A stretch of 64,000 bases of DNA from Paramicrobacterium chengjingii (GCF_011751765.2 NZ_CP061169.1:1178001-1242000); one strand, 5' to 3'; numbered from the stretch's first letter, positions 27,797 to 36,127 are shown. A program made the numbers and translations. Notes: generated by a model not told the origin, from the letters alone.

Positions 27797-27895
27797 GACT
27801 TCTCCTAGCGGGGCGTGACTTTGCTTGCCCCCACAGCTTACTGACCCGGATGCTGCCCGCGCACACATGCTCATCAGGTGCGAGATCATAGGCCT

Positions 27896-28840
27896 ATGAC
27901 TTTCGAGCCGAGCGACCGCGCGCTGCAGGATCATCTGGTGCGCATCACCGAGCGTGCCGCCGTCGCTGCCGTGGAGTTCGTGGGGTCGGGGAACAAGCTG
28001 GCTGTGGACGGCGCCGCTGTGCGGGCAATGCGTCTGGCGTTTGAGACGGCGCTGGTTGCGGCGCGCATCGTCGTGGGCGAGGGCGAAAAGGATGAAGCGC
28101 CCATGCTTTACGGGGGAGAGCTGCTGGGTGCGGGTGGCCCCGCAATTGACGTTGCCGTCGACCCGGTTGACGGCACGCGACTTGCGGCCGAGGCGTTGCC
28201 CGGCTCCGTCGCCGTGATGGCAGTGGCTCCGCGTGGCGCGCTCGTCGACCCCGCCGCCGTCTTCTACATGGAAAAGCTCATCTCACCCGCAGCGGGAGGG
28301 GCGTTGTCTCTCGAAAGGCCACTCACTGAGAACCTCTCGATTCTCGCGTCCGCACTCGGCCGCCCGGTGAATCAGCTGCGGGTCGCCGTGCAGACTCGGC
28401 CTCGCAATCAGCGCTACATCGAGGAGATTCGTGCCGCTGGGTCGATCGTCGTACCGTTTGCCGACGGAGACGTCGTCGAGTCGCTTCGTGCCGCTCGCGG
28501 CGACGGCATTGACCTGCTGATCGGAATTGGCGGGGCGCCCGAGGGCGTGCTGACGGCCGTTGCCGTTGCGGCATCCGATGGACACATGCAGGCACGGCTC
28601 AGCCCGCAGACAACGGGGGAACGAGACCGTGCGGTTGCCGCAGGGCAGCCACACGGTGAGGTGCTGACTCTCGGCGACCTCGTGGCTTCGCCCGGAGTCT
28701 TCGTTCTCACGGCGGTGACGGATGCTGCGGGCCTCGCAGCCCCTCGCGTGGTCGACGGTGCGGTCGTGACCGAGAGCATTGTCATTGACGGTGTCGGCGA
28801 TCCGCGCACTGTCGTGTGGCAGCATCCTGTAGCCACCTGA
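27896..28840 (+). CDS. GlpX-type class II fructose-1,6-bisphosphatase, divergent paralogue
   Basis: This 314-residue protein has GlpX metal-site motifs GEGEKDEAPMLYGGE and AVDPVDGTRLAAEALPGS, and GIGGAPEGVLTAVA. It differs from the next gene by a shorter chain, an Ala-rich composition, and altered surroundings (RLAAEALPGS against SLTAAGRQNA). The active-site core is kept, so phosphatase activity is likely, possibly on another sugar bisphosphate such as sedoheptulose bisphosphate. The start at 27896 is chosen over a GTG at 27878. It is divergent from fbaA. Confidence 0.85.
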   Translation: MTFEPSDRALQDHLVRITERAAVAAVEFVGSGNKLAVDGAAVRAMRLAFETALVAARIVVGEGEKDEAPMLYGGELLGAGGPAIDVAVDPVDGTRLAAEALPGSVAVMAVAPRGALVDPAAVFYMEKLISPAAGGALSLERPLTENLSILASALGRPVNQLRVAVQTRPRNQRYIEEIRAAGSIVVPFADGDVVESLRAARGDGIDLLIGIGGAPEGVLTAVAVAASDGHMQARLSPQTTGERDRAVAAGQPHGEVLTLGDLVASPGVFVLTAVTDAAGLAAPRVVDGAVVTESIVIDGVGDPRTVVWQHPVAT

Positions 28841-28960
28841 CGTTATGCACACTCGTGCAGAGTCGTTGGTGAAACTGTGCGAGCGGACGCGCTGGGACTA
28901 GGCTGTTGACGGCGCGAACGTCCGGCCACTTCGTTCCATCGCCGATCTGACAAGGAAACC

Positions 28961-29956
28961 GTGAGCACGACTGACTCCGCATCCCACTACCGTCACCCCG
29001 ACCGCAACCTTGCGCTTGAGCTTGTGCGCGCCACCGAAGCTGCGGCGATTCGTGCCGTTCCCTTCATCGGGCGCGGCGATAAGAACGCCGCAGACAAGGC
29101 AGCCGTCGACGCCATGCGCGCGTTTCTCGGCACCGTCAATTTCGATGGCCGTGTCGTGATCGGTGAGGGGGAGAAAGACGAAGCCCCCATGCTGTTTAAC
29201 GGCGAGATCGTCGGCAATGGCTCGGGCCCGCACTGCGACATGGCTGTCGACCCCATTGATGGCACGAGCCTCACGGCTGCCGGGCGACAGAACGCCGTAT
29301 CGGTGATCGCCGTTTCTGACCGCGGTACCATGCTCGACGCGTCGAGCGTGTTCTACATGGACAAGCTCGTCACCGGCGCGGAAGGCATCGGGGTCGTCGA
29401 CATTCGCAACCCCATCGGCGAGAACCTGCGTGCACTTGCAAAGGCGAAGGGCAAGAGCGTCGAAGACCTCACGGTGGCCGTGCTCGACCGTCCGCGCCAC
29501 GATCAACTGATCGATGAGATTCGTGCGGCGGGAGCAGGAACGCGGCTCATGCTCGACGGAGACGTTGCGGGCGGCATCAACGCGGCACGCTACGGAACGC
29601 GCATTGACATGTGCGTCGGCATCGGCGGGAGCCCTGAGGGCATCGTCACCGCGTGTGCGCTCAAAGGCCTCGGTGGGTTCATCCAGGGCAGAATGGCGCC
29701 GAAAGACGACGACGAGCGTCAGAAGGGCATCGACGCCGGTCTCAAGATGGACCACGTGTACGAGGCAGACGAACTCGTCAACAGTGACAACACGTTCTTT
29801 GTCGCCACGGGTGTCACCGACGGCGGGCTCGTTGACGGTGTTCGCCGCATGGGGCCGATCATTCGCACATCGAGTGTCGTTCTGCGATCGAAGTCGGGCA
29901 CGATCCGCCGCATCACGGCAGATCACCTGGCCAAGAAGTGGCTCGACAACGAGTGA
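28961..29956 (+). CDS. glpX: class II fructose-1,6-bisphosphatase
   Basis: This 331-residue enzyme hydrolyses fructose 1,6-bisphosphate to fructose 6-phosphate in gluconeogenesis. Motifs include FIGRGDKNAADKAAVDAMR, VIGEGEKDEAPMLFNGE, AVDPIDGTSLTAAGRQNA and GIGGSPEGIVTACALK. It is the closer of the two paralogues to the canonical actinobacterial GlpX. AAGGA precedes the GTG. The gap to the first paralogue is 120 bp. Confidence 0.94.
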   Translation: MSTTDSASHYRHPDRNLALELVRATEAAAIRAVPFIGRGDKNAADKAAVDAMRAFLGTVNFDGRVVIGEGEKDEAPMLFNGEIVGNGSGPHCDMAVDPIDGTSLTAAGRQNAVSVIAVSDRGTMLDASSVFYMDKLVTGAEGIGVVDIRNPIGENLRALAKAKGKSVEDLTVAVLDRPRHDQLIDEIRAAGAGTRLMLDGDVAGGINAARYGTRIDMCVGIGGSPEGIVTACALKGLGGFIQGRMAPKDDDERQKGIDAGLKMDHVYEADELVNSDNTFFVATGVTDGGLVDGVRRMGPIIRTSSVVLRSKSGTIRRITADHLAKKWLDNE

Positions 29957-29975
29957 AGCGTTCGAATTTCAGTTG

Positions 29976-30003
29976 GGGCCGTGATCCTTCCGGATTGCGG
30001 CCC
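29976..30003. terminator. terminator between glpX and rmuC
   Basis: GGGCCG and CGGCCC flank an inner ATCC/GGAT stem with two mismatched positions and a TTCC loop. The hairpin separates the convergent genes glpX (ends 29956) and rmuC (ends 30028). Confidence 0.65.
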
Positions 30004-30027
30004 TGATTAGTTAATCGGATGCTGCAG

Positions 30028-31329
30028 TTAGTCGGATGCCGTGCGGGCACGTTCTTCTGGTGCCGCGGCGTCGAGTTCTGCAACGAGTTCGTCGGCGACC
30101 AGCTCGCGTGGCGCTTCTTCGACCTCGCCGAGTGCAGGAATGAGCTTCGACTCGTCGACTTTGTTGAGCTTGCGCGCCGATGGAAGTACGTTGCGCTCAA
30201 GGGAACCGACGAAGCGGTTGTAATCGGTGACTGTTGCGCGCACCGAGCGCCCCAGTTTGTCGACGTGACCCGCCATGGTGCTCAGCCGTGAGTACAGTTC
30301 TCGGCTGAGGTTGAACAGATCTTTTGCCTCGGCGGTGACAAGTTCTTGCTGCCAGCTGAACGCAACGGTTTTCAGCACGGACCACAGGGTGACGGGGGAC
30401 GCCAGAGCCACGCGCTTTCCGAATGCGTACTCCATGATCGTGGGGTCTGCTTCAAGTGCACTTGAGACGAGCGATTCGCTGGGGATGAACGCGATGACGA
30501 GCTCGGGGCTCGCTTCGAGTCCGTCCCAGTACGCCTTGCCCCCGAGCGCGGAGATGTGGTCGCGCACCGCCTTGACGTGTGCGTTGAGAAGAGATGTGCG
30601 GCGAGCACCCTCGTCACCGGTGGCGGTCACCGGGATAGCGCTGGCCTCGAGGTACGAGCCCATGGGAACCTTCGCATCGACGGCGATACTCTTGCCTCCC
30701 GGCAGATGAATGACCATATCGGGGCGACCTGCACCGGCATCCGAGTAGATGGACGTTTGCACGTCAAAATCGACGCGTTCGATGAGCCCCGCGGCCTCGA
30801 CGACACTGCGCAGCTGAGTCTCGCCCCACACTCCACGCACCGAGTTGTTGCTGAGCGCCGAGGCGAGGGAGTCGGCGGTCTGGCGCAGATGCTCCTCCGA
30901 CTGCGCGGCGGTGCGCAGCTGCTGCGAGAGCTCGCCGTGCTGCTTTTGCCGTTGCTCCTCGAGAGTGCTGACGGTGCGCTGCATCTCCTGCAGACTCTGC
31001 CGTACCGGGGCGATCGCCTGCAAGAGAGTGTTCTCTGCCTTGTCCCGTTCGGCTCGCTGCTCGCGCTCGCGAGTCAACTGCGCGACTTGCGTGTTCAACT
31101 GCTCGGCCGTCGCCTCCATGCGGGCGAGGTCGGCCTGCAGGTCTGCGCGCGCCGACGACTCTTCGGCTCGCATTGCTTGTAGCTGCTGCGCGTGGCGTGC
31201 CTCGAGAAGCGCGGGGGAGGCGGCATCCGCCCCGGTCTTCGACCGGATGAGGAACACGGCCCATGCGAGCGCGGCACCGACGAGCGCACCGATGATCAGG
31301 CCGATGATGAGGGGGAGGGCTGCATCCAT
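30028..31329 (-). CDS. rmuC: DNA recombination protein RmuC
   Basis: This 433-residue protein has an N-terminal membrane helix (about residues 5-28), a long coiled coil (residues about 45-150), then the RmuC nuclease-like core NSVRGVWGETQLRSVVEAAG, DMVIHLPGGKSIAVDAKVPM and VIAFIPSESL. RmuC limits DNA inversions and helps process replication or recombination intermediates. The C-terminal tail is acidic and variable. It is divergent from ychF with 109 bp between. Confidence 0.94.
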   Translation of the reverse strand: MDAALPLIIGLIIGALVGAALAWAVFLIRSKTGADAASPALLEARHAQQLQAMRAEESSARADLQADLARMEATAEQLNTQVAQLTREREQRAERDKAENTLLQAIAPVRQSLQEMQRTVSTLEEQRQKQHGELSQQLRTAAQSEEHLRQTADSLASALSNNSVRGVWGETQLRSVVEAAGLIERVDFDVQTSIYSDAGAGRPDMVIHLPGGKSIAVDAKVPMGSYLEASAIPVTATGDEGARRTSLLNAHVKAVRDHISALGGKAYWDGLEASPELVIAFIPSESLVSSALEADPTIMEYAFGKRVALASPVTLWSVLKTVAFSWQQELVTAEAKDLFNLSRELYSRLSTMAGHVDKLGRSVRATVTDYNRFVGSLERNVLPSARKLNKVDESKLIPALGEVEEAPRELVADELVAELDAAAPEERARTASD

Positions 31330-31424
31330 GGTGCCAGTGTCTCAGCGGACACTGACATCACCGCAGAGCACCGCCGTACCAACCTAGAGATTGGCCTGTG
31401 AGAGCGACGGCAGCCCGGCACCGG

Positions 31425-31430
31425 TACGAT
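31425..31430 (+). promoter_or_regulatory. -10 box for leaderless ychF
   Basis: TACGAT lies 8 bases before the GTG at 31439 and no ribosome site is present. The pattern matches the boxes before the AI-2E permease, prenyltransferase and ispH genes. Confidence 0.55.
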
Positions 31431-31438
31431 GGAGTCTC

Positions 31439-32512
31439 GTGGCTCTCACTATCGGAATCGTCGGACTTCCCAACGTCGGCAAATCAACCCTGTTCAACGC
31501 GCTCACTAAGAACGATGTTCTCGCGGCGAACTATCCGTTCGCGACAATCGAGCCGAACGTCGGGGTGGTCAGCCTGCCCGATGCCCGGCTTGGCGTGCTC
31601 GCCGGCCTGTTCGGCAGCGAGCGTCTTCTTCCGGCGACCGTTTCCTTCGTCGACATCGCCGGAATCGTGCGCGGGGCGAGCGAGGGCGAGGGGCTCGGCA
31701 ACAAGTTCCTCGCCAACATCCGCGAGGCCGACGCAATCGCCGAGGTGGTTCGCGGCTTCCACGACGACGACGTCGTTCACGTCGACGGCAAGATCGACCC
31801 AAAGTCCGACATGGAGACCATCAACACCGAGTTGATCCTCGCCGACCTCGAGACCCTCGAACGTGCGATCTCGCGGTATGAGAAGGAGCTCCGAGGCAAG
31901 AAGATCGGCCCAGAGGTTCTGGCCACGGCGAAAGACGCGCTCGAGGTCTTGCAGGCGGGAACTCCGCTGTCTGCGGCATCCGTTGATATTGCTCCCATCA
32001 GTGAGCTGGGCCTTCTCACGGTGAAGCCGTTCATCTACGTTTTCAATGTCGATGAAGAGATTTTGACGGATGCTGACAAGAAGCGAGATCTCGCCGAGCT
32101 CGTGGCGCCGGCCGAAGCGGTCTTTCTCGATGCGAAGATCGAGTCGGAGCTGATCGATCTTGATCCCGAGGATGCTGCAGAGCTGCTGTCTTCGACGGGG
32201 CAAGATGAGTCGGGCCTCGACCAGCTGGCGCGCGTTGGCTTTGACACGCTCGGGCTGCAGACCTACCTCACGGCCGGGCCGAAGGAGGCTCGCGCGTGGA
32301 CGATCGGCAAGGGCTGGAAGGCGCCGCAGGCTGCCGGTGTGATCCACACGGACTTCGAGAAGGGCTTCATCAAGGCCGAGGTGATTTCGTTCGATGATCT
32401 CGTCGAGACCGGTTCGGTGCAGGAAGCGCGTGCACACGGCAAAGCTCGCATGGAGGGCAAGGACTACGTCATGAAGGATGGCGACGTGGTTGAGTTCCGC
32501 TTCAACGTGTAG
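31439..32512 (+). CDS. ychF: redox-regulated ATPase YchF (Obg-like)
   Basis: This 357-residue P-loop NTPase binds ATP in preference to GTP and associates with ribosomes. The G1 motif is GLPNVGKSTLFNALT at residues 8-22, G3 is DIAGIVRGAS, the G4-equivalent is NVDEE, and the C-terminal TGS domain includes AWTIGKGWKAPQAAGVIHTDF. The length equals the usual YchF. The GTG at 31439 is chosen because the upstream frame is non-conserved and a -10 box lies in front of it. Confidence 0.96.
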   Translation: MALTIGIVGLPNVGKSTLFNALTKNDVLAANYPFATIEPNVGVVSLPDARLGVLAGLFGSERLLPATVSFVDIAGIVRGASEGEGLGNKFLANIREADAIAEVVRGFHDDDVVHVDGKIDPKSDMETINTELILADLETLERAISRYEKELRGKKIGPEVLATAKDALEVLQAGTPLSAASVDIAPISELGLLTVKPFIYVFNVDEEILTDADKKRDLAELVAPAEAVFLDAKIESELIDLDPEDAAELLSSTGQDESGLDQLARVGFDTLGLQTYLTAGPKEARAWTIGKGWKAPQAAGVIHTDFEKGFIKAEVISFDDLVETGSVQEARAHGKARMEGKDYVMKDGDVVEFRFNV

Positions 32513-32527
32513 TGGGTGGCCAGTGCG

Positions 32528-33382
32528 TCATCGGAGGTTCAGATCCTTCAGCTGATCGGTGATGCTGCGCGGTTTGCGCCCCAGGAGGCGCGAGAGCGTG
32601 GGGTCTGAATGCGCGAAGTGTCCGCTTCGTGTCGCCTGGAACATCGACAGGGTGAAGCGTGCGACCGCCTCGGGAGCGCCGCTGGCCATCTCATCGGCTA
32701 CCCACGTCTCGTCGTCGACGATGGCGCGATCGATCTGGCGACCGCTGAGTTCGGACGCGGTCGTGGCGAAGTCAGCGAGGGTGACGGGCTCGGGCAGCGT
32801 CAGATCGATGGGTCCGTCGAATGGATCATCAGCGGTGAGGATAGCTGCCGCAGCTTCCGCGGCATCTCGCCGATCGATCCACGAGAAGGGTCCGTCGGCG
32901 GGCATGGCGATCACGTCCGCTTCCTGCCACGCACCGAGCAACTGGGCGGGGTTGCCGTAGAAGCCGTTGCGCAACGCAGTCCAGGCGACCCCGGATGCCG
33001 CGAGGTGCTGTTCGGTGGCTGCGTGGATCGCGAGCGGCGGATAGGGAGTGCCGAAGCCTGTCCCGTGGGCGCTCGTGTACAAGATCCGTTGGGCCCCAGC
33101 GTCGACGGCAGCATCAATTGCCCTCCGGTGCTGTGCGACGACGTCAGCAGAGAGGTCGCTGGAGGAGACCAGGAGCACCTGTTCAGCGTCGGCGAACGAA
33201 TGACGCAGGGCCGAAGGGTTGTCGTAGTTCCCTCGCCGTACGCGGACCCCTCGATCGGCCAGGTCTCTGGCACGCGCTGGATCGCGGACACTGACGCCGA
33301 TTTGGTGTGGCGGTATCCGCTTGAGGAGGTGGTCGACTGTGGCCCCATTGAGAGTGCCTGTAGCTCCGGTGACGATGATCAT
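32528..33382 (-). CDS. NmrA-like NAD(P)-binding protein
   Basis: This 284-residue protein of the atypical SDR group starts with the dinucleotide motif IIVTGATGTLNGATVDHL and contains RGNYDNPSALRHSF. It resembles the quinone oxidoreductase QorB and NmrA-like redox sensors. AAAGGA before the ATG at 33382 fixes the start. It is divergent from a TetR-type gene; the gap carries repeated half-sites, so repression by that regulator is likely. Confidence 0.88.
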   Translation of the reverse strand: MIIVTGATGTLNGATVDHLLKRIPPHQIGVSVRDPARARDLADRGVRVRRGNYDNPSALRHSFADAEQVLLVSSSDLSADVVAQHRRAIDAAVDAGAQRILYTSAHGTGFGTPYPPLAIHAATEQHLAASGVAWTALRNGFYGNPAQLLGAWQEADVIAMPADGPFSWIDRRDAAEAAAAILTADDPFDGPIDLTLPEPVTLADFATTASELSGRQIDRAIVDDETWVADEMASGAPEAVARFTLSMFQATRSGHFAHSDPTLSRLLGRKPRSITDQLKDLNLR

Positions 33383-33470
33383 CTGAAAGTCCTTTCGAAG
33401 GAGTCGGCGGTCCGACGTGTTGTGTTGCCGTGAGGGCAGGCGAGTGGCGCGGATGAAGTTGATCGACGTG

Positions 33471-33524
33471 GTCAAGTTATTGCCGGATCCATTGTGTACT
33501 AACTTGACTGGTAGGATCAAGTTA
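33471..33524. promoter_or_regulatory. TetR-type operator region with three half-sites
   Basis: The motif (G)TCAAGTTA occurs at 33471-33479, inverted as TAACTTGAC at 33500-33508, and again as TCAAGTTA at 33517-33524. The last two form a palindrome with a 9-base centre, and the first two face each other with a 20-base centre. All lie in the divergent gap between the NmrA-like gene and the TetR gene. Confidence 0.7.
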
Positions 33525-33551
33525 ATCGTCGACTCGGAAGGAGCCTGCATC

Positions 33552-34145
33552 GTGCCCGACTCCCGGAGTGTCCCCACTCTCCGCTCGGATGCCCGCCGAA
33601 ACGCCGATCGGATCCGTCATGCGGCGGTGCAGGTGTTCCGGGAGCAGGGGTTCTCTGCGCCACTTGAGGAAGTCGCCGCGGCCGCCAATGTGAGCAAAGC
33701 GACCATCTTCAATCGGCTCGGAGGGAGGGTCGGACTGATCGATGCCGTCATCGACGACGTCGTCGCGGCGGAGTTGCGGACTATCATCGAGGACGCGCGT
33801 TCCATTGTCGAGGTCCGGGAGCGGATCTGCTCCTACATCAGTGCACTCCGTGATCTGCAATATCGACTTCCGGCAGTCAATGATGTCCTGCTGCAGGAAT
33901 ACCGCGACTCCGAGCCGCTGCTGGCCCTGTGTCATTCCGGGGCGTCTTTCCACGACAGTCTTGTCGCAGATGCGAATGCCGCAGGCATCCTAGCTGACGG
34001 ATTTACGCCCGGTGACTTCCAAGCACTTGCCCGAGACAACGCTCTGGCCCTCAAACACGGCGGCCGGCCGCCACGCGCTGACTACGATCGCCGAACCGCG
34101 TTCGTCATCGGCGGAATCTGCAAGTCGGTGATTGCGCTGGCCTGA
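33552..34145 (+). CDS. TetR-family transcriptional regulator
   Basis: This 197-residue protein has an N-terminal helix-turn-helix of TetR type (AAVQVFREQGFSAPLEEVA, ANVSKATIFNRLGGRVGLI) and a C-terminal helical ligand domain. AAGGAG 8 bases before the GTG at 33552 supports the start; the frame is open upstream but non-conserved. It most likely represses itself and the divergent NmrA-like gene through the half-sites at 33471-33524. Confidence 0.9.
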   Translation: MPDSRSVPTLRSDARRNADRIRHAAVQVFREQGFSAPLEEVAAAANVSKATIFNRLGGRVGLIDAVIDDVVAAELRTIIEDARSIVEVRERICSYISALRDLQYRLPAVNDVLLQEYRDSEPLLALCHSGASFHDSLVADANAAGILADGFTPGDFQALARDNALALKHGGRPPRADYDRRTAFVIGGICKSVIALA

Positions 34146-34153
34146 CCTGCGGA

Positions 34154-34258
34154 GCAGCCAAAAGCTTTCGTAAGCTCCATCCAAAGGTAGCCGCCCGACT
34201 CAAGGTTGCGATCACGGCGCTCGCAGAAGATCCGCGCCCCTGGGAAGTCTTCGGCTCA
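34154..34258 (+). pseudogene. RelE/ParE-type toxin remnant
   Basis: Without a start codon, the frame reads FRKLHPKVAARLKVAI then TALAEDPRPWEV. This closely resembles the N-terminal half of RelE/ParE toxins (a K-LP-KV---I--AI--LA-DPRP pattern). After the DPRP motif the toxin core is absent. It lies directly after the TetR gene. The identification rests on pattern memory over about 30 residues, so it is tentative. Confidence 0.45.
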
Positions 34259-34370
34259 GTGGCGGTGACGGTGTCGAGGATTCGCTCTAGCCGCTGTGTA
34301 GTGGCAATGAGCCGTACAGACTACTCCGAACCAGATGCGGATGCCGCTACGGAGTGCTTGAATTGGCGGC

Positions 34371-34952
34371 ATGGCGACAAACGGATACTCGATTCAGCCA
34401 TTGACCGAGCACACTTGGGACGCGTTCTCTGCACTGGTGGAGCGTCACAACGGGATATTCGGTGGGTGCTGGTGCATCAACTTCCACCCCGACTGCGCCG
34501 AGCGAGGGCAGGGTTACGAGGGTAACCGCGAGCTCAAGAAGCGGCTGGTCGAGACCGGACAGGCTCACGCGGCGATGGTGATGATTGACGATGAGGCGAT
34601 CGCGTGGGCGGAGTACGGCACTCCAGAAGAGCTGCCGAGCATCCATCACAGAAAGCAGTACCTCGCCGAAGCCGACGTCACACCCGACTATCGCGTCACC
34701 TGCATCTTTGTCGACAAGCGGTATCGCAAACTGGGGTACGCCAAGGCGGCTCTTGCCGGTGCGCTCGAGCAGATCGCGGCCCTGGGCGGCGGTGTCGTCG
34801 AGGGATATCCGCACGAGATCGGTGAGACGAGGATGAATAACTCGTTCGTCTACAACGGGACACGCACGATGTACGAGGATGCCGGCTTCGAGTTCATCCG
34901 CTCTAAGGGGCTGAAGAACACAGTCATGCGCCGTACGATCGAACCCTCCTGA
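34371..34952 (+). CDS. GNAT family N-acetyltransferase
   Basis: This 193-residue protein has a GNAT core: VTCIFVDKRYRKLGYAKAALAGAL gives the acetyl-CoA binding loop (here R-K-L-G-Y-A in place of Q/RxxGxG/A), followed by a C-terminal GTRTMYEDAGFEFIR segment. The N-terminal CWCINFHP motif is common in a subgroup of uncharacterised GNATs. The substrate is unknown. Confidence 0.85.
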   Translation: MATNGYSIQPLTEHTWDAFSALVERHNGIFGGCWCINFHPDCAERGQGYEGNRELKKRLVETGQAHAAMVMIDDEAIAWAEYGTPEELPSIHHRKQYLAEADVTPDYRVTCIFVDKRYRKLGYAKAALAGALEQIAALGGGVVEGYPHEIGETRMNNSFVYNGTRTMYEDAGFEFIRSKGLKNTVMRRTIEPS

Positions 34953-34976
34953 ACCTGCCGACGTAGGCTCCCGTCC

Positions 34977-35186
34977 ATGGATATATTGAGTGGGGAACAC
35001 CTCGCGGCGGCCCACTTGGCCGACTGGCGCAAGCTGGCTCGGGGAATGCACGCTCGCTATCTGGTCAATGACTTCGGCACCTTCGGGGATTTCTTGATGA
35101 ACCTGCAGTCCAATTTCGAGCTGAGGCTGGAGCGTCGCGTGCCGAAGAACAATGTCGCCGCGATCACGCCGCTGGAGGTTGCGTGA
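34977..35186 (+). pseudogene. internally deleted 4a-hydroxytetrahydrobiopterin dehydratase-like relic
   Basis: The 69-residue frame begins MDILSGEHLAAAHLADWRKL and HARYLVNDFGTFGDFL, which matches the N-terminal third of pterin-4a-carbinolamine dehydratases. The catalytic HHP segment and about 25 residues are absent. The end (NFELRLERR then NNVAAITPLEVA) resembles the family C-terminus (a DVGAITERDVxLA-like pattern). So the middle was lost and the ends joined in frame. The catalytic histidines are missing, so the product should be inactive. Its stop overlaps the next start (GTGA). Confidence 0.6.
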
Positions 35187-35506
35187 GCTGCATCGAACTC
35201 CGCGGACGCCTCGTCTGCGCGAACCGAGCGGAGGCGGCCACAATTGAACGTCATCTGCCCCGACACATCGAGCTTACGAGTGCGGAGCCTGGCTGTCTCT
35301 TGTTCGAAGTGCGTCCGACTGGCGATCCGCTCGTGTGGACTGTCGCGGAGAAGTTTGCGGGACAGAAGGCCTTTGCTGCGCATCAAACAAGGGTCGCGGA
35401 TAGCGAGTGGGGTCGAGCTACTGCTGGCATCAAACGCGAATACAAGGTGTCGTTTGACGGCAGAGAACCGGCTGCCGTCGTTCCGGACGAACTGGAACAG
35501 TCCTGA
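35183..35506 (+). CDS. putative quinol monooxygenase (ABM domain)
   Basis: This 107-residue ferredoxin-like-fold protein of the antibiotic biosynthesis monooxygenase family contains ELRGRLVCANRAEAATIERHL, TSAEPGCLLFEVRPTGDP, EKFAGQKAFAAHQ and the conserved TRVADSEWGRATAGI region. Members oxidise quinols or act as heme-degrading or polyketide oxygenases. The GTG start overlaps the stop of the upstream relic, so the pair was once an operon. Confidence 0.82.
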   Translation: MSCIELRGRLVCANRAEAATIERHLPRHIELTSAEPGCLLFEVRPTGDPLVWTVAEKFAGQKAFAAHQTRVADSEWGRATAGIKREYKVSFDGREPAAVVPDELEQS

Positions 35507-35629
35507 TTCCACGAGGTGTCGTGCGCGCCGCTGGCTATAAGCACAGTACTACTGGTCCGTGGACTCGCACCGGCTTGAATGACTGCCAGACTAATCACGC
35601 ACTGCCCGAGAAACCGAACAGGAGAAGGA

Positions 35630-35800
35630 TTGAACGAGTTCACCGGTCTCAGCGCCTTCCCCCCCCTCACCCCGTTTAAAAACGACGCCGTCACCGAGCG
35701 CACTGAACTGCCGGTCATTGTCTACGACAACTCTGGCACCACGAACTTCTCGTTCACCGTTGATCTGGCCAAGGTTGTCAACGAACTCGGTGTTGGCTAG
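35630..35800 (+). pseudogene. internally deleted DapA-family (dihydrodipicolinate synthase-like) relic
   Basis: From a TTG with AGGAG upstream, 56 codons encode FTGLSAFPPLTPFKNDAV followed directly by LPVIVYDNSGTTNFSFT. The first segment matches the N-terminus of DapA/NAL-family aldolases and the second matches their barrel strand around residues 130-160, so over 100 codons are lost in between. The catalytic Lys region is also missing. The frame is open across the join, so the deletion was in frame. Confidence 0.65.
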
Positions 35801-35833
35801 CTGTAGCGCGGGCTCCGCTAGGCGGGCGGATGC

Positions 35834-36127
35834 TTAGCGCGCGGGATTCGTGGCGATGCCGTCGAGCCAGAGTGTCTCAGAGTCGTCTCGATGGGTGCCG
35901 TCAGTTCCCACGTGCTTGGTGCTGATCGCCGGGCCTTTCTGGATGACATGCACCAAAGCCATGCCGTGTCCGCGGCCAAGGTCGTAGTCATCCTTGAGCC
36001 AGGCCAGAATTTCACCCGCCTTAACCCCGGGCTTGTCGAAACCCCTCTCGTGCGCGAGCTCGACAAACTGTCGGGGGGTCAAATTGGTCGTCTTCTCGAT
36101 GGTGTCCAAGTAGGCCTGGAACGACAT
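35834..36127 (-). CDS. DUF4287 domain protein
   Basis: A 97-residue protein with FQAYLDTIEKTTNLTPRQF and VKAGEILAWLKDDYDLGRGH, the DUF4287 signature, followed by a short non-conserved tail. The function is unknown; related proteins appear next to DUF5655 domains and regulators. AAAGGG before the ATG at 36127 supports the start; the open frame to 36160 is not needed. Confidence 0.8.
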   Translation of the reverse strand: MSFQAYLDTIEKTTNLTPRQFVELAHERGFDKPGVKAGEILAWLKDDYDLGRGHGMALVHVIQKGPAISTKHVGTDGTHRDDSETLWLDGIATNPAR

